From Chiua virens (taxonomy: Eukaryota; Basidiomycota; Agaricomycetes; Boletales; Boletaceae), in assembly GCA_019787685.1 (NCBI GenBank), contig JAHNUO010000116.1, positions 1 to 20,000 on the forward strand: 20,000 nt of DNA, read 5' to 3'. Below the pieces are notes generated by a model, which was not told where the DNA came from, did no database searches, and saw only the letters and a program-made list of their open reading frames with translations. This document shows positions 10,338-18,679 of the stretch, in pieces. How positions within the stretch are numbered: the stretch's first letter is position 1; every line of letters starts with the position of its first letter. The position numbers and the translations under genes are program-made.

Positions 10338-10396
<59 letters not shown>

Positions 10397-10429
10397 GTGG
10401 TTATATTTAGCCTTAGATGGAGTTTACCA

Positions 10430-10464
<35 letters not shown>

Positions 10465-10742
10465 TTTGGAATAGCCTCTTATACTGGTAGCAGTTGGTAC
10501 GGGCCTGGCACCCTCTATGGGTAAAATGGCCCCATTCAAGATGGACTTGAACGTACTACCGTCGCATAAGATAATAGACTTTCCATACACTGCATCTCCT
10601 ACCGGCCAGAACGACCGGAGGACTTAGTGCTGGGCTTTTCCTGTTTCGCTCGCCGCTACTAAAGGAATCTTGGTTAATTTCTTTTCCTTCCCTCATTAAT
10701 ATGCTTAAATTCAGGGAGTAGTCTCACATGAGTTGAGGTCGC

Positions 10743-11285
10743 TTTATAGGTTGTTTGCAAATTCACAAGTATTGTTTGGTTTGAAGTGCTTTCAACGCAG
10801 AGTTCCCATCGCAGAAAATTATCGCATTAGACAAATTGAATCATTACGCAGTGGTGACCTGAGACGAAACGATGCTTTACACGCTGGCACACACACTTGC
10901 ACCGGTCCGTACGACACACCCGCACACTGCCAACATGATTAGAGAATTTACGCATACCCGAGCATAGAGAGACGTTCTTTGTGCATTCAAATGCGAAAAC
11001 TATTACGTTTAAACGCTATATCAATTTCATTACTAGTCTCACTCAGATGTTCTCTGCACACGCACAATGGGGGCGAGCGCACGCACACGGACAAGCGTGG
11101 CGGCGACACGTTTCCATTCAGACACCGTGATCCAATTATCTGTTTTCTTTGATAAAACGAGCACTTCACAATACAAGGATTGTGTACCAGAGGTATATTC
11201 AAGGGATGTCAGCGCACTGAAGGCTGACAACGCCTCATGATGTAGCTAGACGCGTTAGCGAAAAGCAATTCAGTTAGCATAAACT
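10743..11285 (-). other. ITS2: Internal transcribed spacer 2 (ITS2)
   Basis: 543-bp spacer between the 5.8S 3' end and the 28S 5' end, removed during pre-rRNA processing. It contains a perfect small hairpin at 11,207-11,229 (TGTCAGC/GCTGACA). The block at 11,050-11,110 is rich in CGCACAC repeats. Confidence 0.95.
11207..11229 (-). other. ITS2 hairpin
   Basis: TGTCAGC and GCTGACA form a perfect 7-bp stem with a 9-nt loop, about 57 nt into ITS2 in the transcript. It probably belongs to a conserved ITS2 helix; the full fold was not computed. Confidence 0.6.
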
Positions 11286-11458
11286 AACGACCCTCAACCA
11301 TGTGTGGTCCATACAGCTTCGGTTAGGAAACTAGTCAGTATGGACCGCAATATGCGTTCAAAATGTCGATGTTCATGTGTCCTGCAGTTCACATGTCAGC
11401 ACGCAGTTTGCTGCGTTCTTCATCGACCCACGAGCCAAGTGATCCCCCGCTTAGGGTT
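11286..11458 (-). rRNA. 5.8S rRNA: 5.8S ribosomal RNA
   Basis: The 5' end reads AACCCTAAGCGGGGGATCAC and the conserved GAACGCATATTGCGG follows. The 3' part is CACATGGTTGAGGGTCGTT, which pairs with the 28S 5' end. The length of about 173 nt is a little longer than usual, and the ends are uncertain by a few bases. The variable hairpin is a perfect 9-bp stem, GGTCCATAC/GTATGGACC, with a loop of about 23 nt. The 3' segment resembles the 2S rRNA that fruit flies cut from 5.8S, but the AT-rich spacer removed in those flies is not present here, so an uncut 5.8S is more likely. It differs clearly from the mosquito type as I remember it. Confidence 0.97.
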
Positions 11459-11630
11459 TGAATAATTGTTTGGTAACGAAAAGAACATATCACGCGGCAA
11501 GGATTGCAAGCAGTTAAATAATCCTTGTGAGTCCACGATTTACGAAATCTCAAACCGCAGCCAGCTTAACACACTTTCTCGGACGAATAACGGACGCACT
11601 ATACTACTGTTGAGCAGACTGAGATGGGCT

Positions 11631-11660
11631 TTAACGCACTCAAACTCCGTGGTATAACTG
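11631..11660. repeat. ITS1 dispersed direct repeat, copy 1
   Basis: TTAACGCACTCAAACTCCGT followed by GGTATAACTG. Its partner at 12,155-12,184 differs at a few positions (TTAAAGCACTCAAAATACCG, then CGGTATAACTG). Confidence 0.7.
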
Positions 11661-12154
11661 AACCAAATATGTACACTTGTCAATGGCCACACCTACGAGA
11701 TGGTATAATCAATTCGGATGTCCGTCCGATTGATAGTCGAGACCATTCTAACAATCAGTGGCATAAGTGTTACATATCCAATTGCAGTTGTCAAAAGACC
11801 ACACTCGCAATGATATGGCATAACGCCAACCCAAAGAATCTCACCCACAAACAATTGTCGACGACCATGTACAACAAATGACATAGACCAAAAAAAACAA
11901 CATTGGTCTGCGCTCACGGTCATGCTTATTCAAATATGGTATAATTGTTTGCTTCGAAATCCAGTGCGAAGGCATTGCCTAAGGCCATGAAGAGCCCAAT
12001 CAGCAGTCCGCTTTGCAACAACAGTGCACAGCTGTCCTTTTGTCAACGGTAATTCTTGCCGTATCCGATAAGTGCCAGTGGTGCGTTGGTTAATCCAGAT
12101 GCCCTCCATCACCATCACTAATGCCGGGGTGTGTGCATATTACACTCCTCTCTT

Positions 12155-12184
12155 TTAAAGCACTCAAAATACCGCGGTATAACT
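12155..12184. repeat. ITS1 dispersed direct repeat, copy 2
   Basis: Partner of 11,631-11,660. The spacing of about 520 bp shows an old internal duplication rather than a tandem array. Confidence 0.7.
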
Positions 12185-12827
12185 GTGTTTTTCACGACAC
12201 AATTGCCTAAGACCGCACCAACGAAACAGAGAAAGAGCAAACATCACACTGCAAACAAAACGTAACCGACATGCAATAGCAGGAAAAGCATAGGATTGCT
12301 AATATGTATATTCTTCACTTCCACTACAAGAATGGAGTATATTTCTGCTTGAGAGTTATCTCAAATGATCCCCTATCCTATTAAAACAACTGTGCGCAAT
12401 GCACAGTCCTGTTCGGCTTGAAGGTGTTAGCGCACCGGGGATTTTCATAAATGCAAACAAAAGTGTTTCTTCCCATATTCACGGCGCCAGACGGACTATG
12501 TGAATGCCAAAGGGGAGGCTTTGGGACGCATCACGGCGAGCTCGCTAAAGCCCATTATGCGAATACGTCCGGTGGTTGCAACACGCCTGGGTATCGGCAT
12601 GGCAATGGTCGAGAGTTCGTTGCATTATATCAAATTGCTACTATCCTGTGTATCGCGCTCCGTCGAGGGCAGGTCAAAGACACAGCGCACAAAGAGCAAT
12701 AGGCTCGGCTACAGCGCACTGAAATCAAGGCAGCACGTGCACCCGGTGGGTATGCGTTCAAAAATGCGAGACGAACATCTCTCTCGGCCAGCGGCCGGTG
12801 TATGCGTTCAAATACTAAATAAATCAA

Positions 12828-12885
<58 letters not shown>

Positions 12886-12973
12886 AATAACCAAGTTCGG
12901 TCAACTTCTGTAAAGCAACTGCAACACACGAGGCGTCGCAGCGATCACCGTCCGGAGACCTCACTAAACAATT

Positions 12974-13005
<32 letters not shown>

Positions 13006-13559
13006 GGGCGGGACGTAATCAATGCGAGTTAATGACTCGCACTTACTGGGAATTCCAGGTTCATGTGAACAGTTTCAGTTCACAATCCCAAGCAAGAAGG
13101 TGGTCAGCGGTGTACCCGGACCTCTCGGCCTAGGAAACACACGTTGATACCTTCATTGTAGCGCGCGTGCAGCCCAGGACATCTAAGGGCATCACAGACC
13201 TGTTATTGCTCAATCTCATATTGTTAGACACAATTTGTCCATTTAAGAAGCAAGTGTCTACTTTGGTATTTAGACAAACAGACAGGTATGACTCCACCTA
13301 CACCACCACAATATGTTATTAGCAACCTGCGGCCACCATAACAAAAGAGTATGCAAAGGTTTCAATGTCATAATCCTGACTGCATCTATTTAATATATTT
13401 GAGTCTCGTTCGTTATCGGAATTAACCAGACAAATCACTCCACGAACTAAGAACGGCCATGCACCACCACCCATAGATTCGAGAAAGAGCTATCAATCTG
13501 TCTTACTCATTTATGTTCGGACCTGGTAAGTTTTCCCGTGTTGAGTCAAATTAAGCCGC

Positions 13560-13608
<49 letters not shown>

Positions 13609-14836
13609 TTTGCAACCATACTTCCCCCGGAGCCCAAAAGCTTTGGTTTCCCGAGAAGCGACTGAAAGAGCCATAGTAGTAGCTACACTCAATTGCTAGC
13701 TGGCATCGTTTATGGTTAGAACTAGGGCGGTATCTGATCGCCTTCGAACCTCTAACTTTCGTTCTTGATTAAATGAAAACATCTTTGGCAAATGCTTTCG
13801 CTTTAGTCAGTCTTACAACGGTCTAAGAATTTCACCTCTCGCGTTGTAATACTAATGCCCCCAACTGCTTCCATTAATCATTACATCTTGGTCTATTAAA
13901 CCAATGAAAGTAGAACAGATGTCCTATTTCATTATTCCATGCACAAATATTCAGGCATTACAAGCCTGCTTTAAGCACTCTAATTTGTTCAAAGTAATTT
14001 GTATCGGCTCACAACAACAATCGGTTAAGATCACTGCAATGAGCTTATGTGAACGCTGCAAGAGCGAACACGCCGATAATACGTCCACGCACTTTTGCCA
14101 AGACTAATGCCAAGACAAGATAAGACAAATTACCGGACTAGTAAACTAGCCTGTGGTAGTAGCCCGTGCGGAACACAAGTTCAACTACGAACGTTTTAAC
14201 CGCAACAACTTTAATATACGCTATTGGAGCTGGAATTACCGCGGCTGCTGGCACCAGACTTGCCCTCCAATTGATCCTCGTTAAAGGATTTAAAGTGTAC
14301 TCATTTCCAATTACAAGGCCTCGGATGTGAGTCTTGTATTGTTATTTTTCGTCACTACCTCCCCGTGCTGGGAGTGGGTAATTTACGCGCCTGCTGCCTT
14401 CCTTAGATGTGGTAGCCGTTTCTCAGGCTCCCTCTCCGGAATCGAACCCTGATTCCCCGTTACCCGTTGCAACCAAGGTAGTCCAAGACACTACCTTCAA
14501 TAGTTGATAGGGCAGACATTTGAAAGATCCGTCGCCGGTACGAGACCATGCGATCAACAAATTATCCAGAGTTCAACCATTTGTTTGTGGAGCACCGAAG
14601 CACACCGCATTGGTTTAAATCTAATAAAAGCAGAGATTCCGTTTCCGGTCTCTCTTTAAATGCATGTATTAGCTCTAGAATTACCACAGTTATCCAAGTA
14701 ATTGTGGATACGATCTAAGGAACCATAACTGATATAATGAGCCTTTTGCGGTTTCACTTTATTTTTGCTTGTACTTAGACATGCATGGCTTAATCTTTGA
14801 GACAAGCATATAACTACTGGCAGGATCAACCAGAAT
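12828..14836 (-). rRNA. 18S rRNA: 18S small-subunit ribosomal RNA
   Basis: RNA of the 40S subunit. The 5' end reads ATTCTGGTTGATCCTGCC (14,836 leftward) and the 3' end GGAAGGATCATTA at 12,828. The 530-loop string GTGCCAGCAGCCGCGGTAAT (about 14,237-14,257), the central TTGACGGAAGGGCACCACC (about 13,575-13,590) and the decoding-site TTGTACACACCGCCC (about 12,990-13,004) are all present. The length of about 2,009 nt fits an insect with moderately expanded variable regions. Around 13,002-13,012 two bases are missing from a nearly invariant stretch (plus strand TACAAGGGCGGGAC where TACAAAGGGCAGGGAC is usual), most simply read as sequencing errors. It is the first gene of the transcription unit. 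Confidence 0.99.
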
Positions 14837-14931
14837 TTTGATAGATTTAATATTTCGATTTTATGCACCGTATTACGGGAATACGAATGCAATGGAAACC
14901 TACTCTATGTGTAAATCATATCATCAGTGCC

Positions 14932-14961
14932 GGTGACTCTCGTTTTACGGAGAGCATCACC
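14932..14961 (-). other. 5' ETS hairpin near 18S
   Basis: GGTGACTCTC pairs with GAGAG-CA-TCACC, giving 10 bp with a 2-nt bulge and an 8-nt loop, about 95 nt upstream of mature 18S. It is a plausible processing or U3-contact element, which is inferred from position only. Confidence 0.55.
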
Positions 14962-15190
14962 ACATGACACTGACACACACACTACATCGATCGTTTGCAC
15001 CAAGTCTATTGGTATAATAGGACATGATTGCGATACGAGTCCAAACACTGTTAGAAGTGATGTCCCTCAATTTGAGGTTGGATTTATGGTTTATGGTGGT
15101 GACACAAGAGGGTTGTCCCAACACAGCAACTAGTACTGTGCCAGCGTTCCTCGTCGCCTTACTTGGTGGTAATTATTTATCGGTCGCTAC

Positions 15191-15355
15191 CACGACACAC
15201 AAACTCACGCAAAACTTATTTTCAGTCGCTATGTTTTTTACGCACCACGACTTTTTGCACACACAACACTTATTTTCAGTCGCTATGTTTTTTAAGCACC
15301 ACGACTATTAGCACACACAAAACTTATTTTCAGTCGCTGTATCACCACGACTATG
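15191..15355. repeat. 54-bp tandem repeat in 5' ETS
   Basis: Three units starting with CACGAC at 15,191, 15,246 and 15,300, each containing AACTTATTTTCAGTCGCT (the first, second and third are 54 bp apart). The third unit is shortened to 46 bp and a fourth CACGACTATG begins at 15,346. Confidence 0.92.
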
Positions 15356-15484
15356 TCAGTACTCTGCATGTTGATAATAGCACGTTCTTACGGATCGAAT
15401 GCACTAAGTAAACAAGTCAAAATCGTTTGCGTTTGATTAAGCGTTGATCTGACCGTACTCGCAATTTCACCGCACACACTACCA

Positions 15485-15515
15485 CCTTCCCGACATATAT
15501 AGTTAAAAATGATAT
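15485..15515 (-). promoter_or_regulatory. Candidate RNA polymerase I transcription start
   Basis: The minus strand reads AACTATATATGTCGGGAAGG. Insect Pol I start sites commonly show a TATATA-like element immediately followed by a G-rich start, and this is the only such string between the 76-bp array and 18S. The implied 5' ETS of about 655 nt is reasonable. The start would be near 15,490-15,494. It is called by motif and position only. Confidence 0.6.
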
Positions 15516-15550
15516 AGCTCCACTGAGGTTCTCGATCCACAAATCTGACT

Positions 15551-15593
15551 ATCACGGTATAATTCCACCGTGCATATGGCATCCAGGTGGATA
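15551..15593 (-). promoter_or_regulatory. Inverted half-unit of the 76-bp repeat with CACGGT dyad, upstream of promoter
   Basis: The minus strand reads CTATCCACCTGGATGC then CATATGCACGGTGGAATT, clearly homologous to the plus-strand 76-bp unit (CTATCCAACTGAAGT, then CATATGCACGGTAAATT) but in opposite orientation. It contains an exact dyad, CACGGT (15,553-15,558) and ACCGTG (15,567-15,572), 8 nt apart. It lies 60-100 bp upstream of the candidate Pol I start. An upstream control element related to the array units is a reasonable inference. Confidence 0.65.
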
Positions 15594-15620
15594 GAGTTCA
15601 CACTCGAGATCGATCAATAG

Positions 15621-17396
15621 CACCAGGTACGGTAAATTCACCTTGCATATCGTTTTTTTCGGATCGACTATCCAAATGAAGTCATATTGCACGGTAAATT
15701 CCACTGCATATTCGTTTTATCTGATCGATGTCAGGGTGGTCGGCTATCCAACTGAAGTCATATGCACGGTAAATTCACCTTGCATATTCGTTGTCTCGGA
15801 CTCGATGTCCAAGTGGTCGGCTATCCAACTGAAGTCATATGCACGGTAAATTCACCTTGCATATTCGTTTTATCTGATCGATGTCCAGTGGCGGCTATCC
15901 AACTGAAGTCATATGCACGGTAAATTCACCTGTCATATTCGTTTTATCTGGATCCGATGTCCAAGTGGCGGCTATCCAACTTGAAGTCATATGCACGGTA
16001 AATTCACCTTGCATATTCGTTTTATCGGATCGATGTCCAGTGGTCGGCTATCCAACTGAAGTCATATGCACGGTAAATTCACCTTGCATATTCGTTTTAT
16101 CGGATCGATGTCCAAGTGGTCGGCTATCCAACTGAAGTCATATGCACGGTAAATTCACCTTGCATATTCGTTTTATCTGATCGATGTCCAGTGGTCGGTA
16201 TCCAACTGAAGTCATATGCACGGTAATTCACCTTGCATATTCGTTTTATCTGATCGATGTCCAGGTGGTCGGCTATCCAACTGAAGTCATATGCACGGTA
16301 AATTTCACCTTGCATATTCGTTTTATCGGATCGATGTCCAAGTGGTCGGCTATCCAACTGAAGTCATATGCACGGTAAATTCACCTTGCATATTCGTTTT
16401 TATCGGATCGATGTCCAAGTGGTCGGCTATCCAACTGAAGTCATATGCACGGTAAATTCACCTTGCATATTCGTTTTATCGGATCGATGTCCAAGTGGTC
16501 GGCTATCCAACTGAAGTCATATGCACGGTAAATTCACCTTGCCTATTCGTTTTATCGGATCGATGTCCAAGTGGTCGGCTATCCAACTGAAGTCATATGC
16601 ACGGTAAATTCACCTTGATATTGTTTATCGATCGATGTCCAAGTGGTCGGCTATCCAATCTGAAGTCCTATGCACGGTAAATTCACACTTGCATATTCGT
16701 TTTATCTGATCGATGTCCAAGTGGTCGCTATCCAATTGAAGTCATATGCACGGTAAATTCACCTTGCATATTCGTTTTATCTGATCGATGTCCAAGTGGG
16801 TCTATCCAACTGAAGTCATATGCACGGTAAATTCACCATGCATATTCGTTTTATCTGATCGATGTCCAAGTGGTCTATCCAACTGAAGTCATATGCACGG
16901 TAAATTCACCATGCATATTCGTTTTATCTGATCGATGTCCAAGTGGTCGCTATCCAACTGAAGTCATATGCACGGTAAATTCACCATGCATATTCGTTTT
17001 ATCTGATCGAGTCCACGTGGTCGTCATCCAATTGAAGTCATATGCCACGGTAAATTCACCATGCATATTCGTTTTATCTGATCGATGTCCAAGTGGTCGT
17101 CTATCCAATTGAAGTCATATGCACGGTAAATTCACCATGCATATTCGTTTTATCTGATCGATGTCCAAGTGGTCGGCTATCCAACTGAAGTCATATGTAC
17201 GGTAAATTCACCTTGCATATTCGTTTTTATCTGATCGATGTCCAAGTGGTCGTCTATCCAACTGACAGTAATATGCACGGTAAATGCGCCAGCATATAAG
17301 TCTTTTTTTCTGATTATTGTCCAGGTGATCGTCTATCCAAATGACGACATATGCACGGTAAATTCACCATGCATATTCGTTTTATCGGATCGATGT
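15621..17396. repeat. IGS 76-bp tandem array, right copy (complete)
   Basis: About 24 copies, counted by ACGGTAAATTC from 15,629 to 17,354 (mean spacing 75). The array begins with degenerate units next to the promoter side. Units from about 16,080 to 16,600 are nearly identical. From about 16,800 they carry the CACCATGC and TCGTC variants, and it ends with the same two diverged units as the left array (AAATGCGCC, AAGTCTTTTTTT, CCAAATGACGACATATG). The array is immediately upstream of the 45S promoter of this unit, the usual position of Pol I enhancer repeats. Confidence 0.96.
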
Positions 17397-17492
17397 TATG
17401 TTAATAAATCGCGAGTTTTTGTAAATTATATTAAATACACTGCGATATTGCTTCGGAATAGTTTGAACATATATAAAACACCGCTGTATTAT
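17397..17492. other. Non-repeated IGS, array edge to microsatellite (right)
   Basis: Right-hand counterpart of 1,566-1,661. It includes ACATATATAAAACACCGC, a TATA-like string with no associated gene. Confidence 0.75.
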
Positions 17493-17580
17493 TGAATGGT
17501 GTGTCGCTGTGTGTGTGTGTGTGTGGTGTGTGTGTGTGTGGGTGTGTGTGTGCGTGTGTGTGCGTGTGCGTGTGCGTGCG
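17493..17580. repeat. TG/CG-rich microsatellite in IGS (right)
   Basis: Counterpart of 1,662-1,740, a little longer and with a purer GTGTGT stretch. The length difference between the two copies is expected for a microsatellite. Confidence 0.9.
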
Positions 17581-17938
17581 CGTGCGCTTGCGTGAACGTG
17601 TGTGTGTGTGTACCCGTACAATTGCGCGTGTGTGTTTGTGTTATACACTGTCATACCATTGATATGCATTCATTATCAATGCTGCCTGCGCTGTTTTAAA
17701 CCCGGCTAAACTTTTTAAATTGCATACTTACAGAGGTATGTATCAAACTGAAACCTGGCTAAATATAAATGCGTGCGCTTGCGGTGAACGTTGTGTGTGT
17801 GTACCCGTACAATTGCGTGTGTGTGTTGGCATGCATTCATTATCAATGCTGCCTGCGCGTGTTTGAAACCCGGCTAAACTTTTAAATTGCATACTTACAG
17901 AGGTATGTATCAAACTGAAACCTGGCTAAATACAAATG
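17577..17938. repeat. Two-copy ~170-bp tandem duplication in IGS (right)
   Basis: Copies at about 17,577-17,770 and 17,771-17,938, matching the left pair at 1,734-2,080. Within each IGS the two copies differ more from each other than each does from its counterpart in the other IGS, so the duplication is older than the homogenisation of the units. Confidence 0.9.
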
Positions 17939-18289
17939 CATACATACAGGGGTGGGCACTAAAGCTTTCTATCTTCTATTTTAATTAATATTATCATACG
18001 ATTATTACTATAATAGTGCATGATCCCTTGTCGATTTTTTTTACAAATATTATTTAGATTGTGTGTTTTTCATAATCTAAATATAATTGCTTTCATCTGG
18101 TCGTGGGTTCAATTTCCAATAGTGTCGCATTCTTTTGTGTTTAATAAATCTTTTTTTTTTATTTTTTAAAAATCTATATTAATGTAATAATTCATTTAGA
18201 TGCATAAAAGACAAATGCCAGCGATGATATATATACATACATGTACAATACTTCGATGCGCAGTTTAAGGTGCTCTCTTGCACGCTCCT
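17939..18289. other. AT-rich IGS segment (right)
   Basis: Counterpart of 2,081-2,417, with the 10-bp inverted repeat TATTTAGATT/AATCTAAATA (18,051-18,083). A GATATATATACATACATG string near 18,225 lacks a G-rich start and is not called as a promoter. Confidence 0.75.
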
Positions 18290-18379
18290 GCCTGTGCGGC
18301 TGGTGGCGATGACCATAGCGTCTTTGACTCGCAAGCCGTGGGTCCCGGGTTCGAATCCCGGCAAAAAAAAAAAAAAAAA
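18290..18379 (+). mobile_element. tRNA-derived SINE-like element or tRNA pseudogene (right IGS)
   Basis: The cleaner of the two copies. The T-arm is perfect: CCGGG, TTCGAAT, CCCGG, containing a consensus B box GGTTCGAATCC. It is preceded by TTTGACTCGCAAGCCGTGGG (anticodon-arm-like) and by a weak A box around TGGTGGCGATGACC (18,301-18,314). After the T-arm only one C precedes 17 A residues (18,363-18,379), so the acceptor stem is missing. A Pol III transcript is conceivable because the B box is intact, but an acylatable tRNA is not. Confidence 0.72.
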
Positions 18380-18679
18380 CTTGGTTTTTTTTTGTGGACG
18401 TCCGATTATTTGGAAGCTTTGGCCGGTACACGACATGGGCACCCAGGTGACTGGAACGATAAAAAAGTCCGTGGGCACGGAAATATGTGCTAATGGGAGG
18501 TGTAAAATCGTTTCTGGTTAAACAGGGTGTGAGAGAGAGAATAAAGGGCCCAAAAATGAAATTCACGCCTGTACCTCCACTATGGGAAAATTTGCTCGTA
18601 GAATAAATCGAAATCCTACAATCAATCGCAACCCCTCCCGTGCCTACACTGTGGTATAATTTGTATGATGCCATCAGGT
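18380..18679. other. IGS segment between tRNA-like element and 160-bp array (right)
   Basis: Counterpart of 2,511-2,799, with TGGTATAAT at 18,652-18,660. The entry into the array here has a single partial unit where the left IGS has two. Confidence 0.7.

Larger units (their letters stand above)
6437..10742 (-). rRNA. 28S rRNA: 28S large-subunit ribosomal RNA (interrupted by a putative R1 fragment)
   Basis: Large-subunit rRNA, the catalytic and structural core of the 60S subunit. The 5' end reads GCGACCTCAACTCATGTGAG (10,742 leftward), the part that pairs with 5.8S. The 3' end is placed at GATTTGTAT near 6,437 by comparison with the usual animal terminus, with a few bases of uncertainty. Landmarks include the sarcin-ricin loop AGTACGAGAGGAACC (about 6,831-6,845), peptidyl-transferase centre sequence near 6,990-7,060, the R2/R1 target block (about 8,050-8,150), and an insect-like D8 domain (about 8,640-8,980). 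The total is 4,306 nt. Removing a 359-bp insert-plus-duplication at 7,711-8,069 leaves about 3,947 nt, close to my recollection of the fly 28S length. This copy is probably not functional because of the insert. A one-base gap in the invariant segment near 8,099 looks like a sequencing error. Confidence 0.98.
11459..12827 (-). other. ITS1: Internal transcribed spacer 1 (ITS1)
   Basis: 1,369-bp spacer between 18S and 5.8S. It holds a diverged 30-bp direct repeat (11,631-11,660 and 12,155-12,184, both ending in GGTATAACTG), four of the eight GGTATAA motifs in the window, and two copies of TATGCGTTCAAA that also occurs in 5.8S. Open frames such as 12,500-12,886 cross into 18S and have no protein character. 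Confidence 0.95.
14837..15492 (-). other. 5' ETS: 5' external transcribed spacer (5' ETS)
   Basis: Region between the candidate Pol I start at about 15,492 and the 18S 5' end, about 656 nt. It contains a hairpin at 14,932-14,961 and a short 54-bp tandem array at 15,191-15,355. The upstream limit depends on the start-site call. Confidence 0.7.

Noticed and set aside
11286..11345. Separate 2S rRNA gene as in fruit flies
   Set aside because: The 2S-like sequence follows directly from the 5.8S variable hairpin with no AT-rich spacer to remove, so it is treated as the 3' part of one 5.8S.
12500..12886. A 128-codon open frame across the end of ITS1 and the start of 18S
   Set aside because: It overlaps 18S antisense and contains no recognisable domain; it is chance.
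18220..18245. Spacer promoter at GATATATATACATAC
   Set aside because: It lacks the G-rich start next to the TATATA and shows no further similarity to the candidate promoter at 15,492.
18290..18379. Functional tRNA gene
   Set aside because: The acceptor stem is absent (one C then poly-A after the T-arm) and the D-arm is poor, so it is reported as a tRNA-derived element instead.
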